Origin: Candidatus Bathyarchaeota archaeon
GTDB taxonomy: Archaea > Thermoproteota > Bathyarchaeia > Bathyarchaeales > UBA233
Assembly (NCBI GenBank): GCA_004376975.1
Contig: SOJA01000072.1
Location: 1 to 27,112 of the forward strand
Reading direction: 5' to 3'
DNA: 27,112 nucleotides
Part shown: positions 1 through 8,149 of the stretch, in pieces
How positions within the stretch are numbered: position 1 is the first letter of the stretch
How the letters are laid out: every line of letters starts with the position of its first letter
Program-made: the position numbers and the translations under genes
The notes under the pieces: generated by a model
Told to the model about the DNA's origin: nothing
Databases searched by the model: none
Seen by the model: only the letters and a program-made list of their open reading frames with translations

Positions 1-892
1 AAGGATCCATTTCGTCTATGTGGAATTCGCAGCTTTCATTAGTCCAGTCAACATGGAAATTGTAGCCAGTCGGCTCACCGGTCCAAGGATCTATTATTTC
101 CCACCATGTACACGGTTCAGGCCACCAGTGTTCGGGTTCTTCAACAACGAAATAATCGCAGGGTTTAATGCCCGGTATTTTGCGTTGTGCCCACACTTCG
201 TACCATGGAAATGGCAGTATGTAAGGCCCAGGTATCATTTCGTCTATGTGGAATTCGCAGCTTTCATTAGTCCAGTCAACATGAAATTCGAAGCCTGTGG
301 GTTCGCCAGTTTCAGGGTCTAGTATTTCCCACCAGCTGCATGGTTCAGGCCACCAGTGTGCAGGCCAGTGAACCTCATAGTATTGACATGGTTCTATAAT
401 GTCTATCTTTTTGACAGCCAATATGTCCTCATATGGAATTGGAAAACCTTGTGTAGGGTAAGTAGCGTCTATGTGGAATTCGTCTATACCGTTGTTCCCA
501 TCTACGTGAAACTCTCCTAAGAGTTCGCCTGTATGTGCGTCAATTGCCTCCCACCATGTACACTCAATGGGTAGGTAGCCTGCTGGCTCCAGTACGATAA
601 CCAAGTCGCACGCTTCAAGCCAACCATCAGGAAAGACTTCCATGAATAGCATTTTGATGCCTGATTGGAATTTCATTGTAACATTGGACCCAAACGTCAT
701 CTGTGTATAACCCTTGAAAGTCATTTCTGTCTCGGTGGTGAAGTTGATTGTTTCTCCAGAAGTGAAAGACATACTGCTTGGTTGAGCATAACTTATGTTA
801 GATGATAGTATTGTTAAGAGACTCATGAACATCAATGAAACTAAAAGCACAGCAATAGCACTAGAACTAAGGTTTCTTTTCAATCTCTCCAT
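1..892 (-). CDS. Secreted Trp/Cys-rich tandem-repeat protein, partial (C-terminus beyond window)
   Basis: An open frame of 297 codons runs from an ATG at 892 to the left edge with no stop. The first ~36 residues look like a signal peptide: charged start MERLKRN, a hydrophobic stretch at about 11-30, then SYAQPS. After a ~75-residue Thr/Met/Phe-rich stretch come three copies of a module with the order CxWWE, a DP-TGEP-like turn, FHVD, then EFHID. The modules are spaced 74 and 76 residues apart, and the last two are nearly identical (HWWPEPC, VDWTNESCEFHIDEM). AGGAG sits only one base before the ATG, so the TTG three codons in could be the real start. I do not recognise the family. A surface or extracellular role is inferred from the signal peptide, and the paired Cys suggest disulfides. 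The repeats may continue beyond the window. Confidence 0.8.
   Translation of the reverse strand, partial: MERLKRNLSSSAIAVLLVSLMFMSLLTILSSNISYAQPSSMSFTSGETINFTTETEMTFKGYTQMTFGSNVTMKFQSGIKMLFMEVFPDGWLEACDLVIVLEPAGYLPIECTWWEAIDAHTGELLGEFHVDGNNGIDEFHIDATYPTQGFPIPYEDILAVKKIDIIEPCQYYEVHWPAHWWPEPCSWWEILDPETGEPTGFEFHVDWTNESCEFHIDEMIPGPYILPFPWYEVWAQRKIPGIKPCDYFVVEEPEHWWPEPCTWWEIIDPWTGEPTGYNFHVDWTNESCEFHIDEMDP
8..359 (-). repeat. Tandem 228-bp (76-residue) coding repeat
   Basis: Bases 8-131 and 236-359 are direct repeats offset by exactly 228 bp. The first 48 bases (8-55 and 236-283) are identical and the rest differ at scattered sites. A third, more diverged copy lies near 454-560, offset 222 bp. All copies are in frame within the secreted protein gene, so this is internal module duplication. 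The long identical block suggests recent duplication or gene conversion. Confidence 0.9.
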
Positions 893-929
893 TCTCCTAA
901 ATTTTTAACATATATCATTGTATGAAGAT

Positions 930-941
930 AATTTATTAAAG
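930..941 (-). promoter_or_regulatory. Possible TATA box of the partial secreted protein gene
   Basis: Read on the minus strand, the site is CTTTAATAAATT, about 40-50 bases upstream of the ATG at 892. This spacing would give a transcript start near 905 and a short leader carrying AGGAG. It is AT-rich in an AT-rich spacer, so chance is possible. Confidence 0.35.
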
Positions 942-1188
942 TTTGTGTGATTTAGTTCTATGTTTCTGGCATCACCATTTGAATTTGTATAATATAAGCT
1001 CCTGGGAACCGGACTTTGCACTTGTACAAAATTCTGTTTTACAAATGTTTGTTTCCCAGTTGTCTACAGTAGGTCATCATTGTTGTTTTTTACTATAGCT
1101 GACTTATATTTACTCAAGATTCGAGAATTACCTGTGTGATGTGTTTATTCGTGATCCGCAAAACCTGTCCATCTACAGAAACATTATA

Positions 1189-1206
1189 GCAAAAAGCAAA
1201 AAAGCC
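1189..1206 (-). terminator. Oligo-T transcription stop after the NosD-like gene
   Basis: On the minus strand, about 35-50 bases past the stop of the beta-helix gene, two T runs (six and five T) occur close together. Archaeal RNA polymerase commonly terminates at such T tracts without a hairpin. No stem is visible. Confidence 0.4.
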
Positions 1207-1238
1207 TTTTAGGTCAACTACTCTGAAAAAAGTAAGGT

Positions 1239-3632
1239 CTAAGGATTATCCCATTCTTTTCCATAGTTCAAACATGCTTTCTCTATATCATCCATATCAA
1301 TGATTCCATATGGTTCAGCGATGTCACAATGTGGATTCCACCTCATATCTGATGGAGTAGAGCCATAGGCTACACATATCCGAACAACATCGTAAATGTT
1401 CACTTTCAAATCGTGATTGACATCAGCCAAATTCCAATAAGAATTCGCCAAAGGATAGTAATCTAATCCTTCCCAAGGCAGGTCTGTATCGCCGATTCCA
1501 TCGCCATTCAAATCTGTGCCATTGTAATTGCTCCAGTAGTTGCCTTCACAACCATTATCCCAAACGTTCGAGTGCGAATTGATCAAATCTGCTTGGTTAC
1601 TGTTTTCAATCAGATTGTTGTGGAAAAACTCATTAAAATGTGAGGAATACAACCTGATTCCATAAAGATTGTGCGAAACTGTGTTGCTTCGAAGATTGTT
1701 GTTGTCAGCTTTATAAAGGGAAAATCCTTTCTCACAGTTCTCAGCAATATTATTTTCAGCGACATTGTACTCCGAATCTTGAAGACAGATTCCCACCCAA
1801 TTTTCAAAACAGCAATTACTCTCTATAATATTTCCACGTGAATCTTGAAGATATATGCCATAACTATTGTTTGAAGCGGTAACGTTCTCTATAGTCGAGC
1901 CTGTTACATTGTAAAAGAATACGCCGTGTCCATTCCTTGTCAAGTTCAAATCACGTACTGTTGCGTTAATGCTGTTGATAAGATAAAGAACCCCTGTGTT
2001 TGTTTGATTGTCAAAGACTTGATTCGCAACATCTGTCAGGTATTGAATTGGCTTGCCATCAACAGTGTTGCTTGTATCTATGCTGTTTCTGAAATTCGGA
2101 GAACTTCCGCCAAAAACACCGAAATTGTAAGAATTATCCATAATCTCATTTCCTCTGAGAGTGTTGTTGCTTGAATAATAGAGTAACACACCGTTTTCAT
2201 TATTGGAGTAGACAAGGTTATGTTCTATGACGTTTTCTTTGGAATGGAAAAGATAGATTCCTATTCGATTATTGGCTATTACACAGTAACTTATGTTGCT
2301 TCCACTGCTGTAATCTAGGAAAACACCGCAATCATTACCATAAGGGGGGAAGTTTAACCCACTGTTGCGTACTGTGAATCTGGCAACACTGACGTTGTCC
2401 GCGTTTACAGACAAAACTGTGCCTACATTTCCTCCATCTATAATTGTTGTCGTTTCATTCTCTCCAATAAGCGTTAAAGATTTGTGAACATTCAAATGCT
2501 CGTGATAAACACCCGAATCGACCAATAATGTATGCCTGTCTAGAGTTTCAGAGGCATCTATTGCAGATTGTATGCTTAGATAAGCTAGACTTGTGTTGAG
2601 ATTGCGGACAGATCCATAGGGATGCATCAGCGGATACCTATCCACTTCCAAGCTGGTAAGATGATGTGGTTCGTCTCCAATCCCATCGTTGCCAGTTTCA
2701 TTTTGATAAATCCCACTATGCGAATCTGTGCCATTGTATCGACTCCAATAGTTGCCTCCGGAAGGATAACCATCGTCCCAGATGTTGCCTGAAGCCTTGT
2801 AAATAAATGGGCGCGTGTTGTTGATGAAGTTATTGTGAAACATGAAATTGTGGAAGAAAGTTGCGTTTGGAGGCATAGTTTCTATCATGCCCTCATACGT
2901 ATTATTGTACACTGTGTTCACCGTTATGTTGTTGTTCGTACAGGGTGAATACAAACGGATGCCTTGGCTATTCTGGGTGAAATAGTTCCTCTTCACAGTG
3001 CAGCTTGTTGCATTCTGTAGATGAACACCTCCAATGCAATTAGAAACGTTGTTACCCGTTGCTGTACAATTAAAAGAGCTGATGAATCTGATTCCGTAGC
3101 CATCACCATCTATTATGTTGCCTGAAACATAAGAATTCCGTGAATGATTTAACCTGATGTTCTGGCAATTATGAAACAGAAAGTTATCTATTATTTTGCA
3201 GTTATCAGCAAAATAAACATAAATTCCATTCTTGATCCAGCCCCAACCTGTATTCTGTACAGTGAAACCAGTGAAGGTTACGTTGTTAGCTGTTATCTTA
3301 ACAATCGTTCCGCCATTATTGCCGTCAATAATTGTAGTTGAAGCGTTTTCTCCAACAAGCGAAATTGTCTTGTTCACAATTATTCGTTCATAATAAATGC
3401 CAGAGGGAACATGTATTGTTGAGCCATTTTCAGCTTGGTTAATTGCTTCCTGTATTGAACTAAAATTTCCTTGTATGTGTTGTTGTACTGGGCCTGTAAC
3501 CAAAAAACCAGTTAAAGAAGGAACGTTGGGATGAGCGATAACTTGCGAGAAAGAAAAGCCTGGAACAGCTAATCCGACACCGATCACGAAAATCGTTATG
3601 AACTTCAGCATCCTCACTGACTTCATGCACAT
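1239..3632 (-). CDS. Secreted NosD-type beta-helix repeat protein with C-terminal dockerin-like domain
   Basis: 797 residues. The N-terminus (MCMKSVRMLKFITIFVIGVG) looks like a signal peptide. The body is rich in short N/G/S-rich rungs (SYVSGNII, GIRLYS, NTISHN-like units), as in right-handed parallel beta-helix proteins of the NosD/CASH family. Two related halves are visible. Each starts with an SIQEAIN/SIQSAID-type motif and ends with GNYWSRYNGTD or GNYWSNYNGTD followed by GDGIGD. The last ~65 residues (about 733-797) hold DVNHDLKVNIYDVV and a second, degenerate loop ending IIDMDDI, the two-loop pattern of a type I dockerin. No C-terminal membrane anchor is seen. The first ATG is chosen because GGGAG precedes it by 8 bases. 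Beta-helix domains often bind or cleave carbohydrate, but the substrate is unknown, and copper handling by true NosD is not implied. Confidence 0.85.
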   Translation of the reverse strand: MCMKSVRMLKFITIFVIGVGLAVPGFSFSQVIAHPNVPSLTGFLVTGPVQQHIQGNFSSIQEAINQAENGSTIHVPSGIYYERIIVNKTISLVGENASTTIIDGNNGGTIVKITANNVTFTGFTVQNTGWGWIKNGIYVYFADNCKIIDNFLFHNCQNIRLNHSRNSYVSGNIIDGDGYGIRFISSFNCTATGNNVSNCIGGVHLQNATSCTVKRNYFTQNSQGIRLYSPCTNNNITVNTVYNNTYEGMIETMPPNATFFHNFMFHNNFINNTRPFIYKASGNIWDDGYPSGGNYWSRYNGTDSHSGIYQNETGNDGIGDEPHHLTSLEVDRYPLMHPYGSVRNLNTSLAYLSIQSAIDASETLDRHTLLVDSGVYHEHLNVHKSLTLIGENETTTIIDGGNVGTVLSVNADNVSVARFTVRNSGLNFPPYGNDCGVFLDYSSGSNISYCVIANNRIGIYLFHSKENVIEHNLVYSNNENGVLLYYSSNNTLRGNEIMDNSYNFGVFGGSSPNFRNSIDTSNTVDGKPIQYLTDVANQVFDNQTNTGVLYLINSINATVRDLNLTRNGHGVFFYNVTGSTIENVTASNNSYGIYLQDSRGNIIESNCCFENWVGICLQDSEYNVAENNIAENCEKGFSLYKADNNNLRSNTVSHNLYGIRLYSSHFNEFFHNNLIENSNQADLINSHSNVWDNGCEGNYWSNYNGTDLNGDGIGDTDLPWEGLDYYPLANSYWNLADVNHDLKVNIYDVVRICVAYGSTPSDMRWNPHCDIAEPYGIIDMDDIEKACLNYGKEWDNP

Positions 3633-3654
3633 TCACTTCTCTCCCTTCAAATTA

Positions 3655-3697
3655 ATGCTTAAGCATAGGCAAATAAATCTATTATGTAAATATATGA
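3655..3697 (-). promoter_or_regulatory. Promoter of the NosD-like gene with a 12-bp palindrome
   Basis: A TATA-like box on the minus strand (CATATATTTACAT, about 3684-3696) lies 52-64 bases before the start codon at 3632. A perfect palindrome ATGCTTAAGCAT at 3655-3666 lies just downstream, near the expected transcript start. That position would suit an operator. Only one copy was seen. Confidence 0.4.
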
Positions 3698-3720
3698 TGT
3701 ATTGCTTCTGATCTTGAGCT

Positions 3721-4215
3721 TCAAGGAAGTATCCCAAGTAAAATGTCAACAATTCTTTGCACTGAAGCCTCAACTTCAGTTGTGAGTCCTTCCCCGAAAT
3801 CGGCATTCTTAGGCTCTATCAACAATAGAGCGATTTCTGCTCTTATTATTTTGGTGAGATATTCACAGAAAATTCTCAGGGGCAGCATGTGTGTTGAATA
3901 TGCTGGGAATGCTGCCAGCTGTTCCGGTTTGATAAGTCTTGAATCTCCGGGTTTTAAGCCTAGAATCCCAGCATCTATCAGAAGAATGTGTGTAGGGTTG
4001 AAATCTATGATTTTCTGCATGAAGTTTTCAGGAACAGTTTCACATTCAATCAAGAAGACTCGTTCAGAGACTTTTCCCTGTAGATCTTGAACTATTTTTG
4101 TCCCCGCAAAATCATCCATACGTATTGGGTTTCCTATGCCAGCTATGACAAGTTTTCCAGCGTTAGAAAGCCATACTCCTAGCTCGTTTTCAATATCATA
4201 GTTCCCATTAACCAT
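3721..4215 (-). CDS. hycI: [NiFe]-hydrogenase maturation protease (HycI/FrhD type)
   Basis: 164 residues from the ATG at 4215; the frame extends 7 codons to a TTG at 4236. The ATG is preferred because GGTGA lies 5 bases before it and the length then matches the HycI family (~155-165). The enzyme cuts the C-terminal tail off the hydrogenase large subunit after nickel insertion. Seen here are GIGNPIRMDD near the N-terminus, the DAGILG segment and STHMLPL. Counted from the ATG, the metal-sensing residues would be Asp34, Asp81 and His109; their spacing fits that of HycI. The gene lies 43 bases after mvhA of module 1, whose product has a 25-residue tail after its last nickel-site motif. No second protease gene is in the window, so this one may also process the module 2 large subunit. 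Confidence 0.88.
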   Translation of the reverse strand: MVNGNYDIENELGVWLSNAGKLVIAGIGNPIRMDDFAGTKIVQDLQGKVSERVFLIECETVPENFMQKIIDFNPTHILLIDAGILGLKPGDSRLIKPEQLAAFPAYSTHMLPLRIFCEYLTKIIRAEIALLLIEPKNADFGEGLTTEVEASVQRIVDILLGILP

Positions 4216-4258
4216 TAAAGTCACCAAAAACAACAAAAATCTGAAATCTGATAAACGG

Positions 4259-5713
4259 TTACCTTTGTATGGTCTTAAGCAGCTTCCTTTTATGATTATA
4301 GATTTCTATGGTGAAGGGCATCTGTCCAATAGCGAAATGCGAGGCGCATGCGAAGCAAGGGTCATAGGCTCTGAAAGCCATTTCAACCTTGTTGAGTAGA
4401 CCTTGGTTTACGTTGCCGCCTTGGATTAAGCCTTTAGCTGCATCACGGACTGACATGCAAATAGCTGGGTAATTGTTGGTTGTTGCAACGATCAAATTCA
4501 CATTCTTAACAAGTGCATTCTCATCAAGTACATAATGATGAATTAACGTACCTCTAGCGGCCTCAACTATCCCTACACCTTCTGCAGGTTTACCTGGCTT
4601 GTTACGGATCTTTGTGCTTGTTATCTCCGGGTCTCTGCATAATTCTACGGCTCTTTCTGAAGCGTAAAGCAACTCGATAAGCCTAGCCCAGTGAAAAGCC
4701 AACGTAGAGTGGACAGGCTTCCCTCCTAAAGTTTTGTACATGAGCTGATACTCTTGTTGTGCAAGCGTAGTAGCCATACCATCTGCAACGTTGAGTCTTC
4801 CAAGAGGTCCAACACGGTATACTCCACTGTCTGCTCCATCAATGAAGCCTTTCCATCCTACCTTCTTCAAGTACGGCGACTTCACATATGTCCATTCTTC
4901 CACATGTTCCGCGATATGTTCAAGATAGTCCTTAGGTTCAAACTTTAGGAACTCGTTACCTTGTGGATCTACAACTCTTACCTTACCATCATAAAAGTTA
5001 ACCCTGTTTTTCTTGTCAACCAATCCCATATAATACGTTTTCAACGTGTAAGCATTACTTTTGATCATTTCTACATATTTTTCATTTCCAAGAACAATAT
5101 CGTGGAACAGCTTCAATGAGAGCTTTGCGAATTCTACGCATGAAGCAGCCATTTCTTCGATTTCTTGTCTCTCTTCTTCGCTTAATGATTTGGAAATTCC
5201 ACCAGGCAATCCGCAAACTGGGTGAGTAGCCTTTCCACCGATAATCTCCGTGATTTTTTGTCCATACGCTCTATGCTTGATAACTTCCTTGCCAACTTCT
5301 AATCCTGCCTTTTCAATTACGCCTAAAATGTTTCTCTTTTCCGGTGGAGCATCTGGTCCAACTATGAAGTCTGGTCCCCCTAGATAGAAGAAATGCAAAA
5401 CGTGATCGTAGATTATGTAGCCACAATACATTAATTCTCTAAGCTTTTTCGCAGCAGATGGTGGTTCAACGTTGAATGCAGCATCTAACGCCTTTGTTCC
5501 AGCGTAATGATGAGCAACAGGGCATACACCACATATTCTACTGGTTATCTGAGGCATATCTTCAGCTTTTCTTCCAACACAAAACCTCTCGAAGCCTCTA
5601 AGCTCCGGAATTTGAAGATAAGCATTCTCCACGTTCCCCTGATCATTAAGGAAAATCGTTATTTTTCCGTGACCTTCAAGTCTTGTTATCGGATTTATAA
5701 CAATCTCTCTCAT
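4259..5713 (-). CDS. mvhA: F420-non-reducing [NiFe]-hydrogenase large subunit (module 1)
   Basis: 484 residues, the usual size for MvhA. This subunit holds the NiFe(CN)2CO centre that splits H2. The N-terminal nickel motif RICGVCPVAHH gives Cys61 and Cys64. The C-terminal motif DPCFACASH gives Cys453 and Cys456, with His459 marking the expected protease cut and a 25-residue tail after it. The ATG overlaps the end of mvhG by 4 bases, so the two are translationally coupled. The sequence is very close to the second copy at 15340-16818, with the same motif positions to residue 459. The absence of a membrane anchor gene nearby and the Hdr neighbours point to a cytoplasmic Mvh-Hdr complex. Confidence 0.95.
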   Translation of the reverse strand: MREIVINPITRLEGHGKITIFLNDQGNVENAYLQIPELRGFERFCVGRKAEDMPQITSRICGVCPVAHHYAGTKALDAAFNVEPPSAAKKLRELMYCGYIIYDHVLHFFYLGGPDFIVGPDAPPEKRNILGVIEKAGLEVGKEVIKHRAYGQKITEIIGGKATHPVCGLPGGISKSLSEEERQEIEEMAASCVEFAKLSLKLFHDIVLGNEKYVEMIKSNAYTLKTYYMGLVDKKNRVNFYDGKVRVVDPQGNEFLKFEPKDYLEHIAEHVEEWTYVKSPYLKKVGWKGFIDGADSGVYRVGPLGRLNVADGMATTLAQQEYQLMYKTLGGKPVHSTLAFHWARLIELLYASERAVELCRDPEITSTKIRNKPGKPAEGVGIVEAARGTLIHHYVLDENALVKNVNLIVATTNNYPAICMSVRDAAKGLIQGGNVNQGLLNKVEMAFRAYDPCFACASHFAIGQMPFTIEIYNHKRKLLKTIQR

Positions 5714-6702
5714 TTTTTCATGACTCTCCTCTTAAGAACTGAAGACGGTAGTGAGTACATGTAAAACGTTCCCAGCGGATCCTTTATTTGAGCAACAAGT
5801 TTTTCAACGTCTGCTTCAGTGTATTTCTCCTTCTCCTCTTCTAAGCCAAGCAACGACGCTAAGGCACTTATCATTGCGGCTCCTTGCTCAAGCGAGTTCG
5901 GGCATGGTCCTCCGCATCCAGTGCACGGCATATTCGCATCTATACATCTTGCAGTGCAGCCTCCACGAGTTGCTGGACCCATGCAGATTATTCCTTGTTC
6001 TAGAAAGCACTTGTTAGGGTCTGGAATTATCTCGTAGACGCGATGTATTTCAGGGATTTGAATTTTACCCTTCTTTAATGGATTTAATGGACATTCATCG
6101 CAAACTGACTTTAAAGGGGCGAGCACTGAACCCTTCGGTGGAAGTTCCCCTCTGATTATTGTATCTAGAGCGTTTGTTGTAAGTTCAACTGATGGTGGAC
6201 AGCCGGGAACATAATAGTCAACATCTACTGTTTGAGCTAATGTTTTAACAGTGTCATAAAATTCTGGCAACTCCAATTCTCCTTCTTTGACTGTAACTCG
6301 AGTTTTAGGAGTTACGCCGTTAGGATTCACGGTGGAAATGTTGTTGAGGTAAGCTTCTTCAAACACTTCTTTTCTGTTTGCAACGTTCGCTAAGCCAGGT
6401 ATTCCTCCCATGTATGAGCAAGATCCATATGCAATCAAAACTTTTGATTTCTTTCTCAGCAATTTCGCTAGTTTCTCGTTTTCTTCAGTTCTTATTGCTC
6501 CGTTGAAGAAGCAGACATCTATGTAGTCATCTGGCATTTTTTCAACGTCTTCATATTTTATGTCCATTGCAACAGGCCAGAAAACAATGTCAGCTGCCTG
6601 CACGACTTCCAATATCTTTTCGTTTATATCTAAGATTGAAATTTCGCAGCCACCACAGCTTGCGGCCCAGTAAAAGGCGATTTTTAATTTTGCTTTCGCC
6701 AT
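5710..6702 (-). CDS. mvhG: F420-non-reducing hydrogenase small subunit (module 1)
   Basis: 330 residues. It carries the FeS relay from the NiFe site to MvhD. Visible cluster ligands include SCGGC (Cys16, Cys19), YGSC (Cys95) and PGCPP (Cys168) for the proximal cluster, and a second set in the C-terminal half: CDEC (201, 204), Cys232, Cys240, Cys249, Cys253, Cys260, Cys263, Cys267. There is no twin-arginine signal, so the protein is cytoplasmic, as expected for group 3c enzymes. It starts 9 bases after hdrB and overlaps mvhA by 4 bases. The ribosome site before the ATG at 6702 is weak. Compared with copy 2 it has an additional Cys267 (GGPCP against GPGP). Confidence 0.94.
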   Translation of the reverse strand: MAKAKLKIAFYWAASCGGCEISILDINEKILEVVQAADIVFWPVAMDIKYEDVEKMPDDYIDVCFFNGAIRTEENEKLAKLLRKKSKVLIAYGSCSYMGGIPGLANVANRKEVFEEAYLNNISTVNPNGVTPKTRVTVKEGELELPEFYDTVKTLAQTVDVDYYVPGCPPSVELTTNALDTIIRGELPPKGSVLAPLKSVCDECPLNPLKKGKIQIPEIHRVYEIIPDPNKCFLEQGIICMGPATRGGCTARCIDANMPCTGCGGPCPNSLEQGAAMISALASLLGLEEEKEKYTEADVEKLVAQIKDPLGTFYMYSLPSSVLKRRVMKK

Positions 6703-6711
6703 CTTGGCATT

Positions 6712-7593
6712 CTACTTTTGAATTTGACTTAATATTTCCGTTGGTTTTACTCTAAGCGCGTTCATTAACAGCTCTTCAGGCGTAAAGCCCATAGCCAAAC
6801 CCAATAATTGTGTGTAATGCAGCACTGGTAAGCCGAATTTCTCGTCAAACACCCTTTCTATCCTAGTTTGGTAAAGATCATACATCATGTGGCACGCGGG
6901 ACATACAGTAACTAATGCTTGTGCTTTCACAGCTCTAACATGCTCAAGTTTTTCTCGGACCAATTGAAACGGGACTTCCTCATTGACGCCTATTATTGGA
7001 TTGCCACAACATTCTGTTTCATCCATATAATCCAAACATTCTGCCCCAGTTAACTTGATCAGATTTTTGAGCATTGTGGGATTTTCTGGATCATCGCGAC
7101 CAACGTGTTTCGCTGGACGGACTATATGACATCCTGTGTGCTGCGCCACTTGAAGGTGAGTTAACGGTTTCTTAACAGCGTCTTTTATCTTTTCCAAGCC
7201 TACATCTTCTGTAAGTGCGTGAACAAGATGTTTAACTTCTATTGTTCCCTTAAACTCCATGCCGATCTCCTTTAAGTGACCATTAATTTTCTCTCTGATT
7301 TCCTTATCTTCCTTAAGCGTTTTGTTTGCATCGTTCAAAATGCCGAAGCATCCATTACAAAGAGTCAGAATGTTCAGGTTCTGTTTTTCCGCCAAGCAGA
7401 GATTTCGCGCAGCCAAAGTCAACATCAAGTCATGGTTTATCGGATCCATTGGGAAACCGCAACAGTTGAACTCCGGCATCTCCACCAGCTCCACCCCAAG
7501 CTTTTCAAGAACTTTTCTTGCGGAAACTTCATAGCTTGGAAGCCTGTAGGGAATGACACATCCTAAGAAGAATAGATACTTTAATTCCGTCAT
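6712..7593 (-). CDS. hdrB: Heterodisulfide reductase subunit B (module 1)
   Basis: 293 residues with two CCG domains, each of which binds a non-cubane [4Fe-4S] cluster in the known HdrB structure. Domain 1 has Cys12, CCG at 44-46 and CNGC (79, 82). Domain 2 has Cys155, CCG at 195-197 and CPAC (231, 234). This is the subunit where the disulfide substrate is reduced (CoM-S-S-CoB in methanogens). In a non-methanogen the substrate is unknown. The gene follows hdrC by one base and is followed by mvhG after 9 bases. All expected cluster cysteines are present, so it should be functional. Confidence 0.93.
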   Translation of the reverse strand: MTELKYLFFLGCVIPYRLPSYEVSARKVLEKLGVELVEMPEFNCCGFPMDPINHDLMLTLAARNLCLAEKQNLNILTLCNGCFGILNDANKTLKEDKEIREKINGHLKEIGMEFKGTIEVKHLVHALTEDVGLEKIKDAVKKPLTHLQVAQHTGCHIVRPAKHVGRDDPENPTMLKNLIKLTGAECLDYMDETECCGNPIIGVNEEVPFQLVREKLEHVRAVKAQALVTVCPACHMMYDLYQTRIERVFDEKFGLPVLHYTQLLGLAMGFTPEELLMNALRVKPTEILSQIQK

Positions 7594-7594
7594 T

Positions 7595-8149
7595 TCAGCT
7601 TCTCACCTTTTCAATAGTTTTAGCATTCTCAAATATTTTCAGAGAGCCTGTAACATCAAATATTTTCTTAACGTCTTCAAGATTTGGTTTTGGCAATGGC
7701 GGCAATCCCCGATCCATACGCCTTTTATGTCTTGATTCTGGGATTTCATACACGTAACCTCCCTTCAAGATGTTAGAGGCTAATCCCTTAAAGACCGCAG
7801 GCATTGTGCCTCTTTCTTTTGCTGTAAGATTTCTTAGGACTCTGACGATGCCAGCGATTTCTACACCCTGCGGACAGTGGTCAACACATGTGAAACAGTT
7901 AGTGCAGAGCCAAAGAGCATTGTCTGAAAGAAGTCTGTCTTTTAGTCCGAACTGCACCATTCTAGCGATTCTTCTTGGTCTGTAGAAATTATTGAATCTG
8001 GAAATTGGGCAATCTGCAGTGCAGGTTCCACATTGATAACATAGCATGAGTTTTTCTGCGCCATGCATCTTGCTTATTTCATATTTGAATTTAGGATCCA
8101 TTTCCTCGGCTTTTATAATACTCGGAACATGTTCTGTAGTTTCACTCAT
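7595..8149 (-). CDS. hdrC: Heterodisulfide reductase subunit C (module 1)
   Basis: 184 residues. Two [4Fe-4S] motifs are intact: Cys37, 40, 43, 47 (CYQCGTCTADCP) and Cys82, 85, 88, 92 (CTNCFTCVDHCP). HdrC is the wire between HdrA and HdrB. The ATG at 8149 overlaps the end of mvhD by 8 bases, which sets the start. The C-terminal ~80 residues, after RVLRNL, match the usual HdrC helical tail ending in a lysine-rich segment. Confidence 0.93.
   Translation of the reverse strand: MSETTEHVPSIIKAEEMDPKFKYEISKMHGAEKLMLCYQCGTCTADCPISRFNNFYRPRRIARMVQFGLKDRLLSDNALWLCTNCFTCVDHCPQGVEIAGIVRVLRNLTAKERGTMPAVFKGLASNILKGGYVYEIPESRHKRRMDRGLPPLPKPNLEDVKKIFDVTGSLKIFENAKTIEKVRS

Larger units (their letters stand above)
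893..1238. other. 346-bp intergenic region
   Basis: No convincing gene was found. On the minus strand it should carry the promoter of the partial secreted gene: an AT-rich box at 930-941 (TTTAATAAAT on minus) lies about 40-50 bases before the start. A second AT box (TATAATATAAG) lies near 988-998. Inverted arms CTGGGAA (1002-1008) and TTCCCAG (1053-1059) are 44 bases apart and weak. The right end holds a possible terminator for the NosD-like gene. Confidence 0.5.

Noticed and set aside
20..322. Plus-strand open frame of 100 codons at the left edge
   Set aside because: It is antisense to the tandem-repeat secreted gene, and its own repeat comes from that gene; no ribosome site and no recognisable protein.
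1002..1059. Inverted arms CTGGGAA and TTCCCAG in the left spacer
   Set aside because: Seven-base arms 44 bases apart are expected by chance and nothing else supports an RNA structure.
1239..3632. True NosD copper-insertion protein of nitrous oxide reduction
   Set aside because: Only the beta-helix fold is shared; no nos genes are nearby and the protein ends in a dockerin-like domain.
3713..3725. Small hairpin CTTGA-GCT-TCAAG at the end of the maturation protease gene
   Set aside because: Only a 5-bp stem, overlaps the coding end and has no following T run; too weak to call a terminator.
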